A stretch of 9,299 nt of DNA from CAYYFX01 sp964571855 (GTDB lineage: Bacteria > ARS69): the NCBI GenBank assembly GCA_964571855.1, contig CAZNDO010000044.1, forward strand, positions 1 to 9,299, written 5' to 3'. The position numbers and the translations under genes are program-made. Each line of letters opens with the position of its first letter. Position 1 is the stretch's first letter. The notes beneath the pieces were generated by a model. That model saw only the letters and a program-made list of their open reading frames with translations. It was not told where the DNA came from and did no database searches. This document shows positions 1-6,383 of the stretch, one piece after another.

Positions 1-477
1 CTTCATCCCATCTCGAACGCCCGCGACAGGGGCACCGGGGCGCCCGACCCGTCCGCCGCACGCCGGCGGACGCTCGGGCTCGCCGTCCGGATCGCGGCCG
101 CCCGCGTCCCCATCGGCGCCGGCCCGGGCGCACCCTCACGGTCCGCCTTCGCTGGGAGGGTGCGGACACTGCCGACGAGATGAGGGGAGGGCGGAGCGGC
201 GGGCGCCCGCGGGCGTCGCGATGCGAAGCCGTGGCGAGGGTGGAGCGCGGCGGGAGTCGTCGGGGAGCAGGGTCGGACGGGTCGGGCGCCCCGGTGCCCC
301 TCTCGCGGGCGTTCGAGCATGCACGCCACGCGCCCGAAGGGCGCGGTGCGTTCACGCGCAGAGGCCCGCGAGAGGGGCACCGGGGCGACCGGCCCATCCG
401 CCCTGCTCCCCGACGACTCCCGCCGCGCTCCGCCCTGCCTGCGGCTTCGCCCGTCGCGCCCCCGCCGCGCCCCGTCG
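1..477. repeat. Gene-free region with three copies of an intergenic repeat, two forming a long inverted repeat
   Basis: This 477-bp stretch has no open frame with recognisable protein similarity; frames on both strands resemble each other only because the DNA is repeated. Copy A (12-55) matches the reverse complement of copy B (274-317) at 43 of 44 bases by eye. Copy C (364-450) faces copy B (223-310). Between B and C, a 24-base block (364-387 against 287-310) and a 31-base block (401-431 against 242-272) are identical, and a short GCGAAGCCG match (223-231 against 442-450) keeps the same register. Arms of about 88 nt with a ~53-nt loop could form a very stable stem. It lies 28 nt beyond the pilT stop at 478, so it could act as a transcript 3'-end structure, although no T-run follows. 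The loop holds a small GAA-loop hairpin (329-345). It may be a dispersed repeat family; its left limit is outside the window. Confidence 0.75.
223..450. repeat. Long imperfect inverted repeat (arms 223-310 and 364-450)
   Basis: The two arms are reverse complements over two perfect blocks of 31 and 24 bases plus an outer 9-base block. The blocks are separated by a diverged 13-14-base segment with a 1-nt length difference. Transcripts of the minus-strand pilT operon would run into the 364-450 arm first and the 223-310 arm second, giving a long GC-rich RNA hairpin. Without a U-tract it is more like a processing/stability element or a REP-like intergenic repeat than a classical terminator. The role is inferred; the symmetry is seen directly. 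Confidence 0.75.
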
Positions 478-1548
478 CTACGCCATCGCCTCTTCGAGGA
501 GGTAGCGTTCGAACGGGCCCTTGTCGATGGCGTGCTCGTAGGCCTCTTCGCCCGTGATGAGTTCCTTGCGGACGAGATCCTGCAACCCGGCGTCGAGGGA
601 GCACATGCCTGCCCGCGTGCCGGCCTGGATCACGGAGGCGAGCTGGTGGGTCCGGCCCTTGCGGATCATCGAGGCGGACGCCTGCGTGTTCAGCAGGACC
701 TCCGGGACCGCGATGCGGCCCGTGCCGTCCGCCTTCCGGACCAGTTGCTGGGAGACGATCATGCGCAGCGAGTCCGCGAGCACGGAGCGCACCTGCTCGT
801 GCACGCGGGCGGGGAAGACGCTGATGAGACGGTCGATGGAGCGGACGGCGCCGGTCGTGTGCAGCGTGCCGAGCACCTGGATGCCGGTTTCGGCGGCGGT
901 GAGCGCCAGCTGGATCGTCTCCAGGTCCCGCATCTCGCCCACGAGGACGACGTCCGGGTCCTCGCGCACGGCATCGCGGAGCGCGTCGGCGAACGTGGGC
1001 GCATGCGCCCCGATTTCCCGCTGGGTCACGACGCACTGGCGGTACGGGTGGATGAACTCCACCGGGTCCTCGATCGTGATGATGTGGCCCTTCCGCGTCT
1101 GATTGATGTGGTTCACCATCGCGGCCAGCGTGGTGGACTTGCCCGACCCGGTGGGGCCGGTCACGAGCGTGAGCCCGCGCGGCGTGGACACGCTGCTGCC
1201 CAGCACGGCGGGCAGGCCCATGCCGGACAGCTCCGGCACGTTCGTGGGAATCACGCGGAACACCGCGGCCACGCCGCTCACGTGCCGGTACACGTTCACG
1301 CGGAAGCGCCCGAGGCCCTCCACCAGGTAGGCGAAGTCCACGGAGAGGTCCCGGTCCAGGCGGTCGCGCTGCTCCTTCGACATGAACTCCGAGAGGATCT
1401 TGAGGATCTCCTCGGAGGACAGCTCGCGGAAGCGGATCGGCTCCAGCACGCCGTGGATCCGGACGCGCGGGGTGAGCCCGGCCACCACGTGCAGGTCCGA
1501 TCCGGACTGCTTCACGGTCAGCTCGAGGAAGCTGTTGATGCGGCTCAC
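478..1548 (-). CDS. pilT: PilT-family pilus retraction ATPase (second of tandem pair)
   Basis: A 356-residue hexameric secretion-type ATPase of the PilT/PilU family. Such cytoplasmic motors power depolymerisation (retraction) of type IV pili for twitching, DNA uptake or surface sensing. The whole fold is present: an N-terminal PAS-like domain (about 1-100) with the SDLH motif near residues 17-20, Walker A GPTGSGKST (131-139), an Asp box IEDPVE (159-164), Walker B with Glu205 in VLVGEMRD, and a His box at TLHT (228-231). A C-terminal IRKGRTHQ segment (295-302) corresponds to the AIRNLIRE region of PilT. Length is typical of the family (about 340-370). The chosen GTG start (1546-1548) overlaps the TGA of the upstream pilT by 4 nt (GTGA), implying translational coupling; the open frame extends farther upstream but only as a shadow inside the neighbour. 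It aligns without gaps to the upstream paralogue over most of its length. Whether it is PilT or PilU in function cannot be decided from sequence alone. Confidence 0.93.
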   Translation of the reverse strand: MSRINSFLELTVKQSGSDLHVVAGLTPRVRIHGVLEPIRFRELSSEEILKILSEFMSKEQRDRLDRDLSVDFAYLVEGLGRFRVNVYRHVSGVAAVFRVIPTNVPELSGMGLPAVLGSSVSTPRGLTLVTGPTGSGKSTTLAAMVNHINQTRKGHIITIEDPVEFIHPYRQCVVTQREIGAHAPTFADALRDAVREDPDVVLVGEMRDLETIQLALTAAETGIQVLGTLHTTGAVRSIDRLISVFPARVHEQVRSVLADSLRMIVSQQLVRKADGTGRIAVPEVLLNTQASASMIRKGRTHQLASVIQAGTRAGMCSLDAGLQDLVRKELITGEEAYEHAIDKGPFERYLLEEAMA

Positions 1549-2651
1549 GACGCGTCCCCCGCGGCCGGCGGCCCCACGAGATCCAGGAGCTCCATCCGCG
1601 TGACGAACGGGATGAACTCCTTCTTGTCGAAGGCCTTGATGAACGCCTCGTCCGGATCCACCTCGCCGAGCCGCACGAGGTCCAGCAGCGCCTGGTCGAG
1701 CTGCTGCATGCCCTGGCGGCGCCCGGTGGCGATGGCGGACGGGAGCTGGAACGTCTTGCCCTCGCGGATCAGCTGCGCCACCGCCGGCGTGACCACCAGG
1801 ATCTCGCACACGGCGCGCCGCCCGCGGCCGTCGGCCGTGCGCACGAGATCCTGCGCCACCACCGCCTTCAGGTTGTCGGCCAGCGTGGTGCGGACCTGGG
1901 TCTGCGCGTCCGGCGGGAAGGAGTCCACGATGCGGTCCACCGCCTGCGCCGCGCCGCGCGTGTGCAGCGTGGCCAGCACGAGGTGCCCGGTCTCGGAGGC
2001 CTCGATGGCGAGCTGGATCGTCTCCAGGTCGCGCAGCTCGCCCACCAGGATCACGTCCGGGTCCTCGCGCAGCGAGGCGCGCAGGCCGTCGCGGAACGTC
2101 GGCACGTGGTGGCCCACCTCGCGCTGCACGATCAGGGACTGCCGGCTCTCGTACACGATCTCCACCGGGTCCTCGAGCGTGATGATGTTCAGCGCGCGCT
2201 CCCGGTTGATGTCCTCGATCATGGCCGCCAGCGTGGTGGACTTCCCGGTGCCGGCGGAGCCCGTCACGAGCACCAGACCGGAGTTCAGCTTCGTGAACCG
2301 GTGCACCACCTTCGGCAGGCCCAGATCGGCCAGCTTGGGCGCGCGCATGGGGACCACCCGGCAGATGGCGGCGATGCCGCCCACGTGCCGGCACACGTTG
2401 ATGCGGAAGCGGCCGAGCGCCTCGGACGCGTAGGAGAGGTCCACGGAGCCGCGCGCGTCGAACGCCGCGCGCTGCTCGTGGTCCATGATCTCGTCCACCA
2501 GGCTCCGGGTCTCGTCCGTGGTCAGCTCGCGGTACTTCAGGGGCACGAGGTCCCCGTCGAGGCGCGCCATCGGCGGCAGGCCCACGGTGAAATGGAGGTC
2601 CGAGCACCCCTGCTCGCGCGCCAGCTGGAGGAACGCGTCGATCCGGGGCAT
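1545..2651 (-). CDS. pilT: PilT-family ATPase (first of tandem pair)
   Basis: A 368-residue paralogue of the following gene, with the same domain order and register. It has SDLH at 17-20, Walker A GSAGTGKST (131-139, Lys137), an Asp box LEDPVE (159-164), Walker B Glu205 in VILVGELRD, a His box TLHT (228-231) and an IREGKTFQL segment (295-303) followed by the QLDQALLDLVRLGEV helix typical of PilT. The Walker A loop has Ser-Ala where PilT proteins usually carry Pro-Thr (GPTGSGKS), but the Lys and Ser/Thr are kept, so ATP binding should be intact. The C-terminal tail is about 12 residues longer than its partner and rich in Gly/Pro/Ala. The ATG at 2649-2651 is supported by AGGAG (2657-2661), which overlaps the kinase stop codon. 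A tandem pair recalls pilT-pilU, where PilU works only with PilT; which partner is the main motor here is unknown. Confidence 0.92.
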   Translation of the reverse strand: MPRIDAFLQLAREQGCSDLHFTVGLPPMARLDGDLVPLKYRELTTDETRSLVDEIMDHEQRAAFDARGSVDLSYASEALGRFRINVCRHVGGIAAICRVVPMRAPKLADLGLPKVVHRFTKLNSGLVLVTGSAGTGKSTTLAAMIEDINRERALNIITLEDPVEIVYESRQSLIVQREVGHHVPTFRDGLRASLREDPDVILVGELRDLETIQLAIEASETGHLVLATLHTRGAAQAVDRIVDSFPPDAQTQVRTTLADNLKAVVAQDLVRTADGRGRRAVCEILVVTPAVAQLIREGKTFQLPSAIATGRRQGMQQLDQALLDLVRLGEVDPDEAFIKAFDKKEFIPFVTRMELLDLVGPPAAGDAS

Positions 2652-2656
2652 GGAGT

Positions 2657-2661
2657 CTCCT
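2657..2661 (-). promoter_or_regulatory. Shine-Dalgarno of first pilT, overlapping the kinase stop codon
   Basis: On the minus strand the order is stop-TAG, then GAGACTCC, then ATG. AGGAG is formed partly from the kinase TAG and sits 5 nt before the pilT ATG. This fixes the pilT start at 2651 rather than any of the far-upstream starts in the same open frame, and it predicts that ribosomes finishing the kinase reinitiate on pilT. Confidence 0.7.
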
Positions 2662-5023
2662 AGACGGCGAGGGCGCGCAGGGACCGGGCGAGATCGTCCG
2701 CGGAGGGCGGCCGCTCCGTGCGGTCCACCGCCATCGTCCGCATGACGAGATCCGAAAGATCGTCGGGCACGGAGCACAGCTCCTTGAGCGGCGGCGCGTC
2801 CCCGTCGAGGTGCCGGAACAGCACGTTCATCGGGTTGTCCCCGTCGTAGGGGAGGTTCCCGGAGAAGATCTCGTACATCATGATGCCGAGCGAGTAGAGG
2901 TCGGCGCGCACGTCGATCTCCTCCCCGCGGATGACCTCCGGCGCCATGTAGTGCGGCGTGCCCACGAGGTGGCCGGTGCGGGTGAGGCGGTTCTCGGCCT
3001 CCCGCGTGGCGGCGGCCAGGCCGAAGTCCACGATCTTCACCCGGTCGTCCGCGCCCACCAGGACGTTGGCCGGCTTGATGTCGCGGTGGATGATCTTCTC
3101 GGCGTGCGCGGCGGCCAGCCCCTCGCAGATCTGGGCGAGGATCGGGATCCCGCGCTCCGGCGGCAGCGTGCGGCACTCGTCCAGCACGCGTCCCAGGTCC
3201 TGCCCGGGGAAGTACTCCATGGAGATCCCGCGCTCGCGCCCGATCTCCAGCAGGTCGTGGATGCGGATCACGTTCGGGTGCGAGATCTTGCGCGCCAGCT
3301 TCAGCTCCTGGACGAACCGCGCCATGCTGTTCTCGTCCAGCGACAGGTGGTGGCTCAGGATCTTGATGATCACCTGGTCGGCGATCTTCATGTCCTCCAC
3401 CAGGAACACGGTGCTGAACCCGCCGCTGCCGATGCGCGCGAGGACCTTGTAGCGGTCCAGGAGCACCGCGCCCTCCTGGATGTCCTCCGCGCGGATCTCC
3501 GCGGGCACCGGCGTGGCCGTGGGCGTGGCGGCCGCGGGCGGCGCGGGGGACTTCTCCTTCGGCACGAGCGGCGTGGTCTGCGTCACCGGCCGGCTGCGCG
3601 CGCCCGCCTGCTTGACCTCCATCGGGCGCAGCCGCGTCTTCTCCACGCGGAAGCCCTCGGCGCGCAGCGCGTCCTCCAGGATCTGCTGGTCCGTCCCGGA
3701 GGCGGTCCGTTTCTTCGCGATCTCCTGCAGCGCGGCCACCACCTCGCGGTGCAGCTCCTCGGAGGGCCCGCGCTCCAGCGCGTCCGCCAGCGGCACGATG
3801 GCGGCGGGATCGCCGATCACCCCGAGCGCCTTGGCGGCCAGCGGCGCGGCGTCGGGGTCGATCACGAGCAGCTTCGCGAGCGGCTCGATCGCGCGGGGAT
3901 CGGCGGTGCGCCCCAGCGCGTCGATGGAACGCTCGCGCACCCACCAGTCCTCGTCGCCGAGCGCCTTCAGCAGCGACTCCACGGACCGGCCGTCCGGGAT
4001 CGTGTTCAGGATCTCCACCGCGTAGCGGCGGATGTGGACGTCCTCGTCGTCCATGAGCGACAGGATCGCGTTCACCACCTTGTCGCCGCCGATCGTGCCC
4101 AGCGCGTCGGCCGCGCGCACGCGGACCCACCAGTCGGCGTCGCGCAGGGCGGACACCAGGTCCTGGATCGCCTCCGTCGTCGCCACCTCGTTCAGCACCT
4201 CGACCGCGCCGCGGCGGCACTGCTCGGACTCGTCCTTGAGCACCTCCACGAGGTGCGGCACCGCGGCGGGGTCGTTGATCTCGATGAGCGCGTCGATGGC
4301 GGCGGCCTGGACGGTGAGGTCGCCGTCGCGCAGCACGTTCGTGAGGGCCGGGACCGCGGACTTCGCCTTCAGCGTCTCCAGCGCCTTCACCGCGGCCATG
4401 CGCACGCTCTTGTTCGGGTCGGTCAGGATCCCGGCCAGCCCCTTCTCGGACTCCTCGCCGGGGATCCGCGCCAGGAGCTTCGCCATGTGCGCGCGGACCC
4501 ACCAGTCCTTGTGGACCAGGTACCGCAACGTCTCCGGCAGGAGGGCGGCATCCACGCGCCCCTCGAGCAGGCGGAACGCGATGGTCCGCGCCTCGCGCTC
4601 CAGGTCCGGGAGCATCGTGAGGAGGTCCGGCGCGGGGAGGTCGGCCTCCCGCGCGACGAGCACCGGCTCCAGCCGGCTCTTGGGGACGTCCTTCTCCGAG
4701 AGGTACGGCAGGAGGTCCTTCGGCTGGTAGTTCCGGCCCTTCGCCATCGCCTCGGCCACCCCGCCGGAGATCCGGCGGTCGGCCGAGGCCAGCGCCTCCA
4801 CGAAGGACGGGAGGGTGTCGGTGGTGAGGATGCGCTCCAGGATCTCGAGCGCCGGCTCCCGCGCGCCGGGGTGCGTGAGGCACTCGAACAGGGACTCGAG
4901 CGCGCCGGATCCCATCTCGACCAGGGCGTTCTTCGCCTCGGCCAGCGCCTCCGGGGGCGCGGTCTGGGACGCGCGCAGCGTCCGCAGGAGACGGGAGGTC
5001 CGGAAGCGGTCGACGAGTCCCAT
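2660..5023 (-). CDS. HEAT-repeat protein fused to a C-terminal Ser/Thr protein kinase
   Basis: A 787-residue soluble protein with no membrane segment visible. Residues ~30-440 are helical HEAT/PBS-lyase-like repeats. From about residue 170 they run in a strict 31-residue register (anchor positions 174, 205, 236, 267, 298, 329, 360, 391), with the motif DWWVR at 173-177, 297-301 and 359-363. A Pro/Ala/Thr-rich linker (about 470-510) leads to a complete Hanks-type kinase (525-785). This has the Gly loop GSGGFSTV (532-539), Lys554, helix-C Glu573, catalytic loop HRDIKPAN (646-653), DFG (666-668) and APE (694-696). All catalytic residues are present, and the HRD form suggests activation by loop phosphorylation. 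HEAT repeats usually bind proteins, so the N-terminus probably selects targets or partners. It starts 10 nt after the FHA gene. That gap has no clear Shine-Dalgarno sequence, so translation may depend on the upstream gene. Most bacterial kinases of this class have the kinase first; here it is last. Confidence 0.92.
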   Translation of the reverse strand: MGLVDRFRTSRLLRTLRASQTAPPEALAEAKNALVEMGSGALESLFECLTHPGAREPALEILERILTTDTLPSFVEALASADRRISGGVAEAMAKGRNYQPKDLLPYLSEKDVPKSRLEPVLVAREADLPAPDLLTMLPDLEREARTIAFRLLEGRVDAALLPETLRYLVHKDWWVRAHMAKLLARIPGEESEKGLAGILTDPNKSVRMAAVKALETLKAKSAVPALTNVLRDGDLTVQAAAIDALIEINDPAAVPHLVEVLKDESEQCRRGAVEVLNEVATTEAIQDLVSALRDADWWVRVRAADALGTIGGDKVVNAILSLMDDEDVHIRRYAVEILNTIPDGRSVESLLKALGDEDWWVRERSIDALGRTADPRAIEPLAKLLVIDPDAAPLAAKALGVIGDPAAIVPLADALERGPSEELHREVVAALQEIAKKRTASGTDQQILEDALRAEGFRVEKTRLRPMEVKQAGARSRPVTQTTPLVPKEKSPAPPAAATPTATPVPAEIRAEDIQEGAVLLDRYKVLARIGSGGFSTVFLVEDMKIADQVIIKILSHHLSLDENSMARFVQELKLARKISHPNVIRIHDLLEIGRERGISMEYFPGQDLGRVLDECRTLPPERGIPILAQICEGLAAAHAEKIIHRDIKPANVLVGADDRVKIVDFGLAAATREAENRLTRTGHLVGTPHYMAPEVIRGEEIDVRADLYSLGIMMYEIFSGNLPYDGDNPMNVLFRHLDGDAPPLKELCSVPDDLSDLVMRTMAVDRTERPPSADDLARSLRALAV

Positions 5024-5033
5024 GCGGGGCGGC

Positions 5034-5588
5034 TCAGCCTCCCAGCAAGCGCAGCGCGAGCGTTCCCACGAAGGCCCCCACGCAGAAGGCGGCGACCACC
5101 ACGAGCCACATCCACGGCTTCACGGGCCGGTCCAGGCCCACGGCGGGCCGCTTGCGCGGCGGCAGGGGGGGCAGGGTCTCCGTCTTGGACTTGCGCTGCA
5201 TCTCCAGGAGGGAGTCCGGGTCCAGCACCACGGTCCCCTCGTACGCGGCCGGCGTGGACAGCGCGTCGCCGCTGGTCTTCTCGCGGCGGTCGGTCTCCAC
5301 GCCCACCCACAGGGCGAACTTCCCGATCTGGACGACGTCATCGTGCCCGACGAACTCGCGGCGGACCGGCTGATCGTTCAGGAACGTGCCGTTCGCGCTC
5401 CCGAGGTCCTCCAGGACGTAGCCGCCCGGCGTGCGCTCGATCCGCGCGTGCTGGCGCGAGATCCCGGCGTTGTCCAGGCAGATGTCGCAGGTGGGGTCGC
5501 GCCCGATGGACACATCCTTCTTCTCGAACGTGAACGTCTTGATGGGGCGGCCCTTCAGGGACAGCCGCACCCGCAGGAGATTCGGCAT
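5034..5588 (-). CDS. FHA-domain protein with C-terminal membrane anchor
   Basis: A 184-residue protein, first gene of the operon. Residues ~5-95 form a forkhead-associated domain, a phosphothreonine-peptide reader. Gly29-Arg30, Ser44-Arg45-x-His47 and the Asn66-Gly67-Thr68 loop, which together contact the phosphopeptide, are all present. A charged, Pro-rich linker follows and includes PPLPPRK (140-146). One strongly hydrophobic helix (about 159-181) lies close to the C-terminus, so the protein looks tail-anchored with the FHA domain in the cytoplasm; there is no signal peptide. Thr119 in EGTVVLDP is a plausible site for the neighbouring kinase and could be bound by its own FHA domain, as in GarA-type switches (inference). 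The ATG at 5586-5588 is preceded by GAGGT with a 6-nt spacer; an ATG 15 codons upstream is less likely because the extra residues are not FHA-like. It may recruit the phosphorylated kinase or a motor ATPase to the membrane. Confidence 0.92.
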   Translation of the reverse strand: MPNLLRVRLSLKGRPIKTFTFEKKDVSIGRDPTCDICLDNAGISRQHARIERTPGGYVLEDLGSANGTFLNDQPVRREFVGHDDVVQIGKFALWVGVETDRREKTSGDALSTPAAYEGTVVLDPDSLLEMQRKSKTETLPPLPPRKRPAVGLDRPVKPWMWLVVVAAFCVGAFVGTLALRLLGG

Positions 5589-5756
5589 TCTTCGACCTCG
5601 CTGGCCCCGCGGCGGCGCAGGGCAGGGATGCACGTTTCCCGTATCGGCCGGGGCGGTCGCGAGGTTTCGCGCTTTTTGTCTTCGCTGGGATTCCCGGGGT
5701 TCCTGGCGGCACGCGCGGGGAGGCGTGCCGGCGCCCGGACGGGGCCGCGTCCCGGG
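5589..5756 (-). promoter_or_regulatory. Upstream region of the FHA-kinase-pilT operon
   Basis: This 168-bp gap separates the shell-protein gene from the operon on the same strand, and probably carries the operon's promoter. The only AT-rich patch is around 5670-5682 (reading GACAAAAAGC on the minus strand), unusual against the surrounding GC content. I could not find a convincing -35/-10 pair, so the patch is only a candidate promoter or regulator site. The distal part is occupied by two hairpins that follow the shell-protein stop codon. Confidence 0.3.
5708..5756 (-). terminator. Two GC-rich hairpins after the shell-protein gene
   Basis: Directly after the stop codon at 5757-5759, the minus-strand transcript can form one hairpin from 5748-5756 with 5734-5741 (one bulged base, 6-nt loop). 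It can form a second from 5723-5729 with 5708-5714 (7 perfect pairs, 8-nt loop). Neither is followed by a run of U, so intrinsic termination is uncertain. They may instead stabilise the 3' end or partly insulate the FHA operon from read-through. Confidence 0.4.
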
Positions 5757-6383
5757 TCAGCCCCGGCCGGCGACGCCCTCGATGGCGGCCACGGCCGCGT
5801 CCCGGGCGGCCAGGATCTCGGCCTCGGTGCCGGCCAGCCACATCCGCCCGAACCGCCCCACCGAGGAGATGTGGACGAGCTTGATGTTCGCCCCCTTCTC
5901 CGCCTCGTTCGCTGCCAGGTTGATGTAGGCCGCCGGGGCCACCTCGAGGACGAGCATCGTCTCGCCGGGGACGATCATCGAACCGCGGCGGAACCGGTTC
6001 AGGAGCTGGGCCTGGTAGGGGTCCACGTTCGTGATGACCTGGAGGGACGCGATCGACGGGCGCGTGCGGTCCGTGGCCGCCAGTCCCAGGCGGTCCAGGA
6101 CGGCCTGCCCCGCCTGCAGCACATCGGCCTGCGAGGGGGCGTGGACCTCGAACATCCCGAACTCGCGTTCCACGATCTGGGCGCCGGGGCGGGCGCGCGT
6201 GCCCTTCACGGCCACGTCCACCACCCGGAAGACCTCGTTGCCGGGGGCCATCTCGACGTACAGGGAGGCCATCCCCTCGACCGGGAGGTCCCCCTGGGTG
6301 ATGGTGCCCACGAAGGAGGCGAACTGCGGCTGCATGCTGTCGAGGAACACGTACGCGCGGAGCTCGAACCCGGCTCGATCCAT
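5757..6383 (-). CDS. Bacterial microcompartment shell protein, tandem-domain (BMC-T) type
   Basis: A 208-residue protein whose two halves each read like a BMC shell domain. Half one (about 38-102) begins MASLYVEMAPGNEVFRVVD and ends with a helix after FGMFEVHAPS. Half two (about 140-205) begins ETMLVLEVAPAAYINLAANE and continues EKGANIKLVHISSVGRFGR, then GTEAEILAARDAAVAAIEG. This is the BMC pattern: strand, helix that packs against neighbours, strand, strand, a ridge loop, then a final helix. Length suits a BMC-T protein, which trimerises into a pseudohexameric shell tile. Before the first domain is an extra ~35-residue segment with AYVFLDSMQPQFASFVG. The ATG at 6381-6383 follows GGAGGGG at 6388-6394. 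No second shell protein, pentamer or encapsulated aldehyde or glycyl-radical enzyme is present here, so it is either a stray shell gene serving a distant locus or a family used for something else. The call rests on pattern recognition of both halves, not on a search. Confidence 0.72.
   Translation of the reverse strand: MDRAGFELRAYVFLDSMQPQFASFVGTITQGDLPVEGMASLYVEMAPGNEVFRVVDVAVKGTRARPGAQIVEREFGMFEVHAPSQADVLQAGQAVLDRLGLAATDRTRPSIASLQVITNVDPYQAQLLNRFRRGSMIVPGETMLVLEVAPAAYINLAANEAEKGANIKLVHISSVGRFGRMWLAGTEAEILAARDAAVAAIEGVAGRG

Noticed and set aside
3..380. Small arginine/proline-rich open frames on both strands in the left 480 bases that resemble each other.
   Set aside because: Their similarity comes from the inverted DNA repeat being translated in matching frames; no ribosome binding site or known domain supports them.
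1..477. Possible CRISPR array.
   Set aside because: There are only three repeat copies, in mixed orientation, with lengths and spacings unlike a regular repeat-spacer array, and no cas genes.
319..2433. A 704-codon plus-strand open frame running through both pilT genes.
   Set aside because: It is antisense to two clear ATPase genes with intact motifs and begins inside the intergenic repeat; the translation has no recognisable domain.
1545..4883. Reading the first pilT as the end of a 1112-residue fusion starting inside the kinase gene.
   Set aside because: The upstream part is Arg/Gly/Pro-rich shadow sequence of the kinase in another frame. A proper ATG with Shine-Dalgarno sequence at 2651 gives a normal-length PilT.
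2810..5533. A 907-codon open frame on the plus strand, antisense to the kinase and FHA genes.
   Set aside because: Its composition (Arg, His, Val, Leu, Gly runs) shows no domain pattern. It exists because third-position GC bias removes stops on the opposite strand of a well-supported gene.
5680..5690. The 11-mer CTTCGCTGGGA shared with 147-157 in the left intergenic region.
   Set aside because: It is too short to mean much in a biased 9.3-kb sequence, the flanks do not match, and only one of the sites could be in an operon leader.
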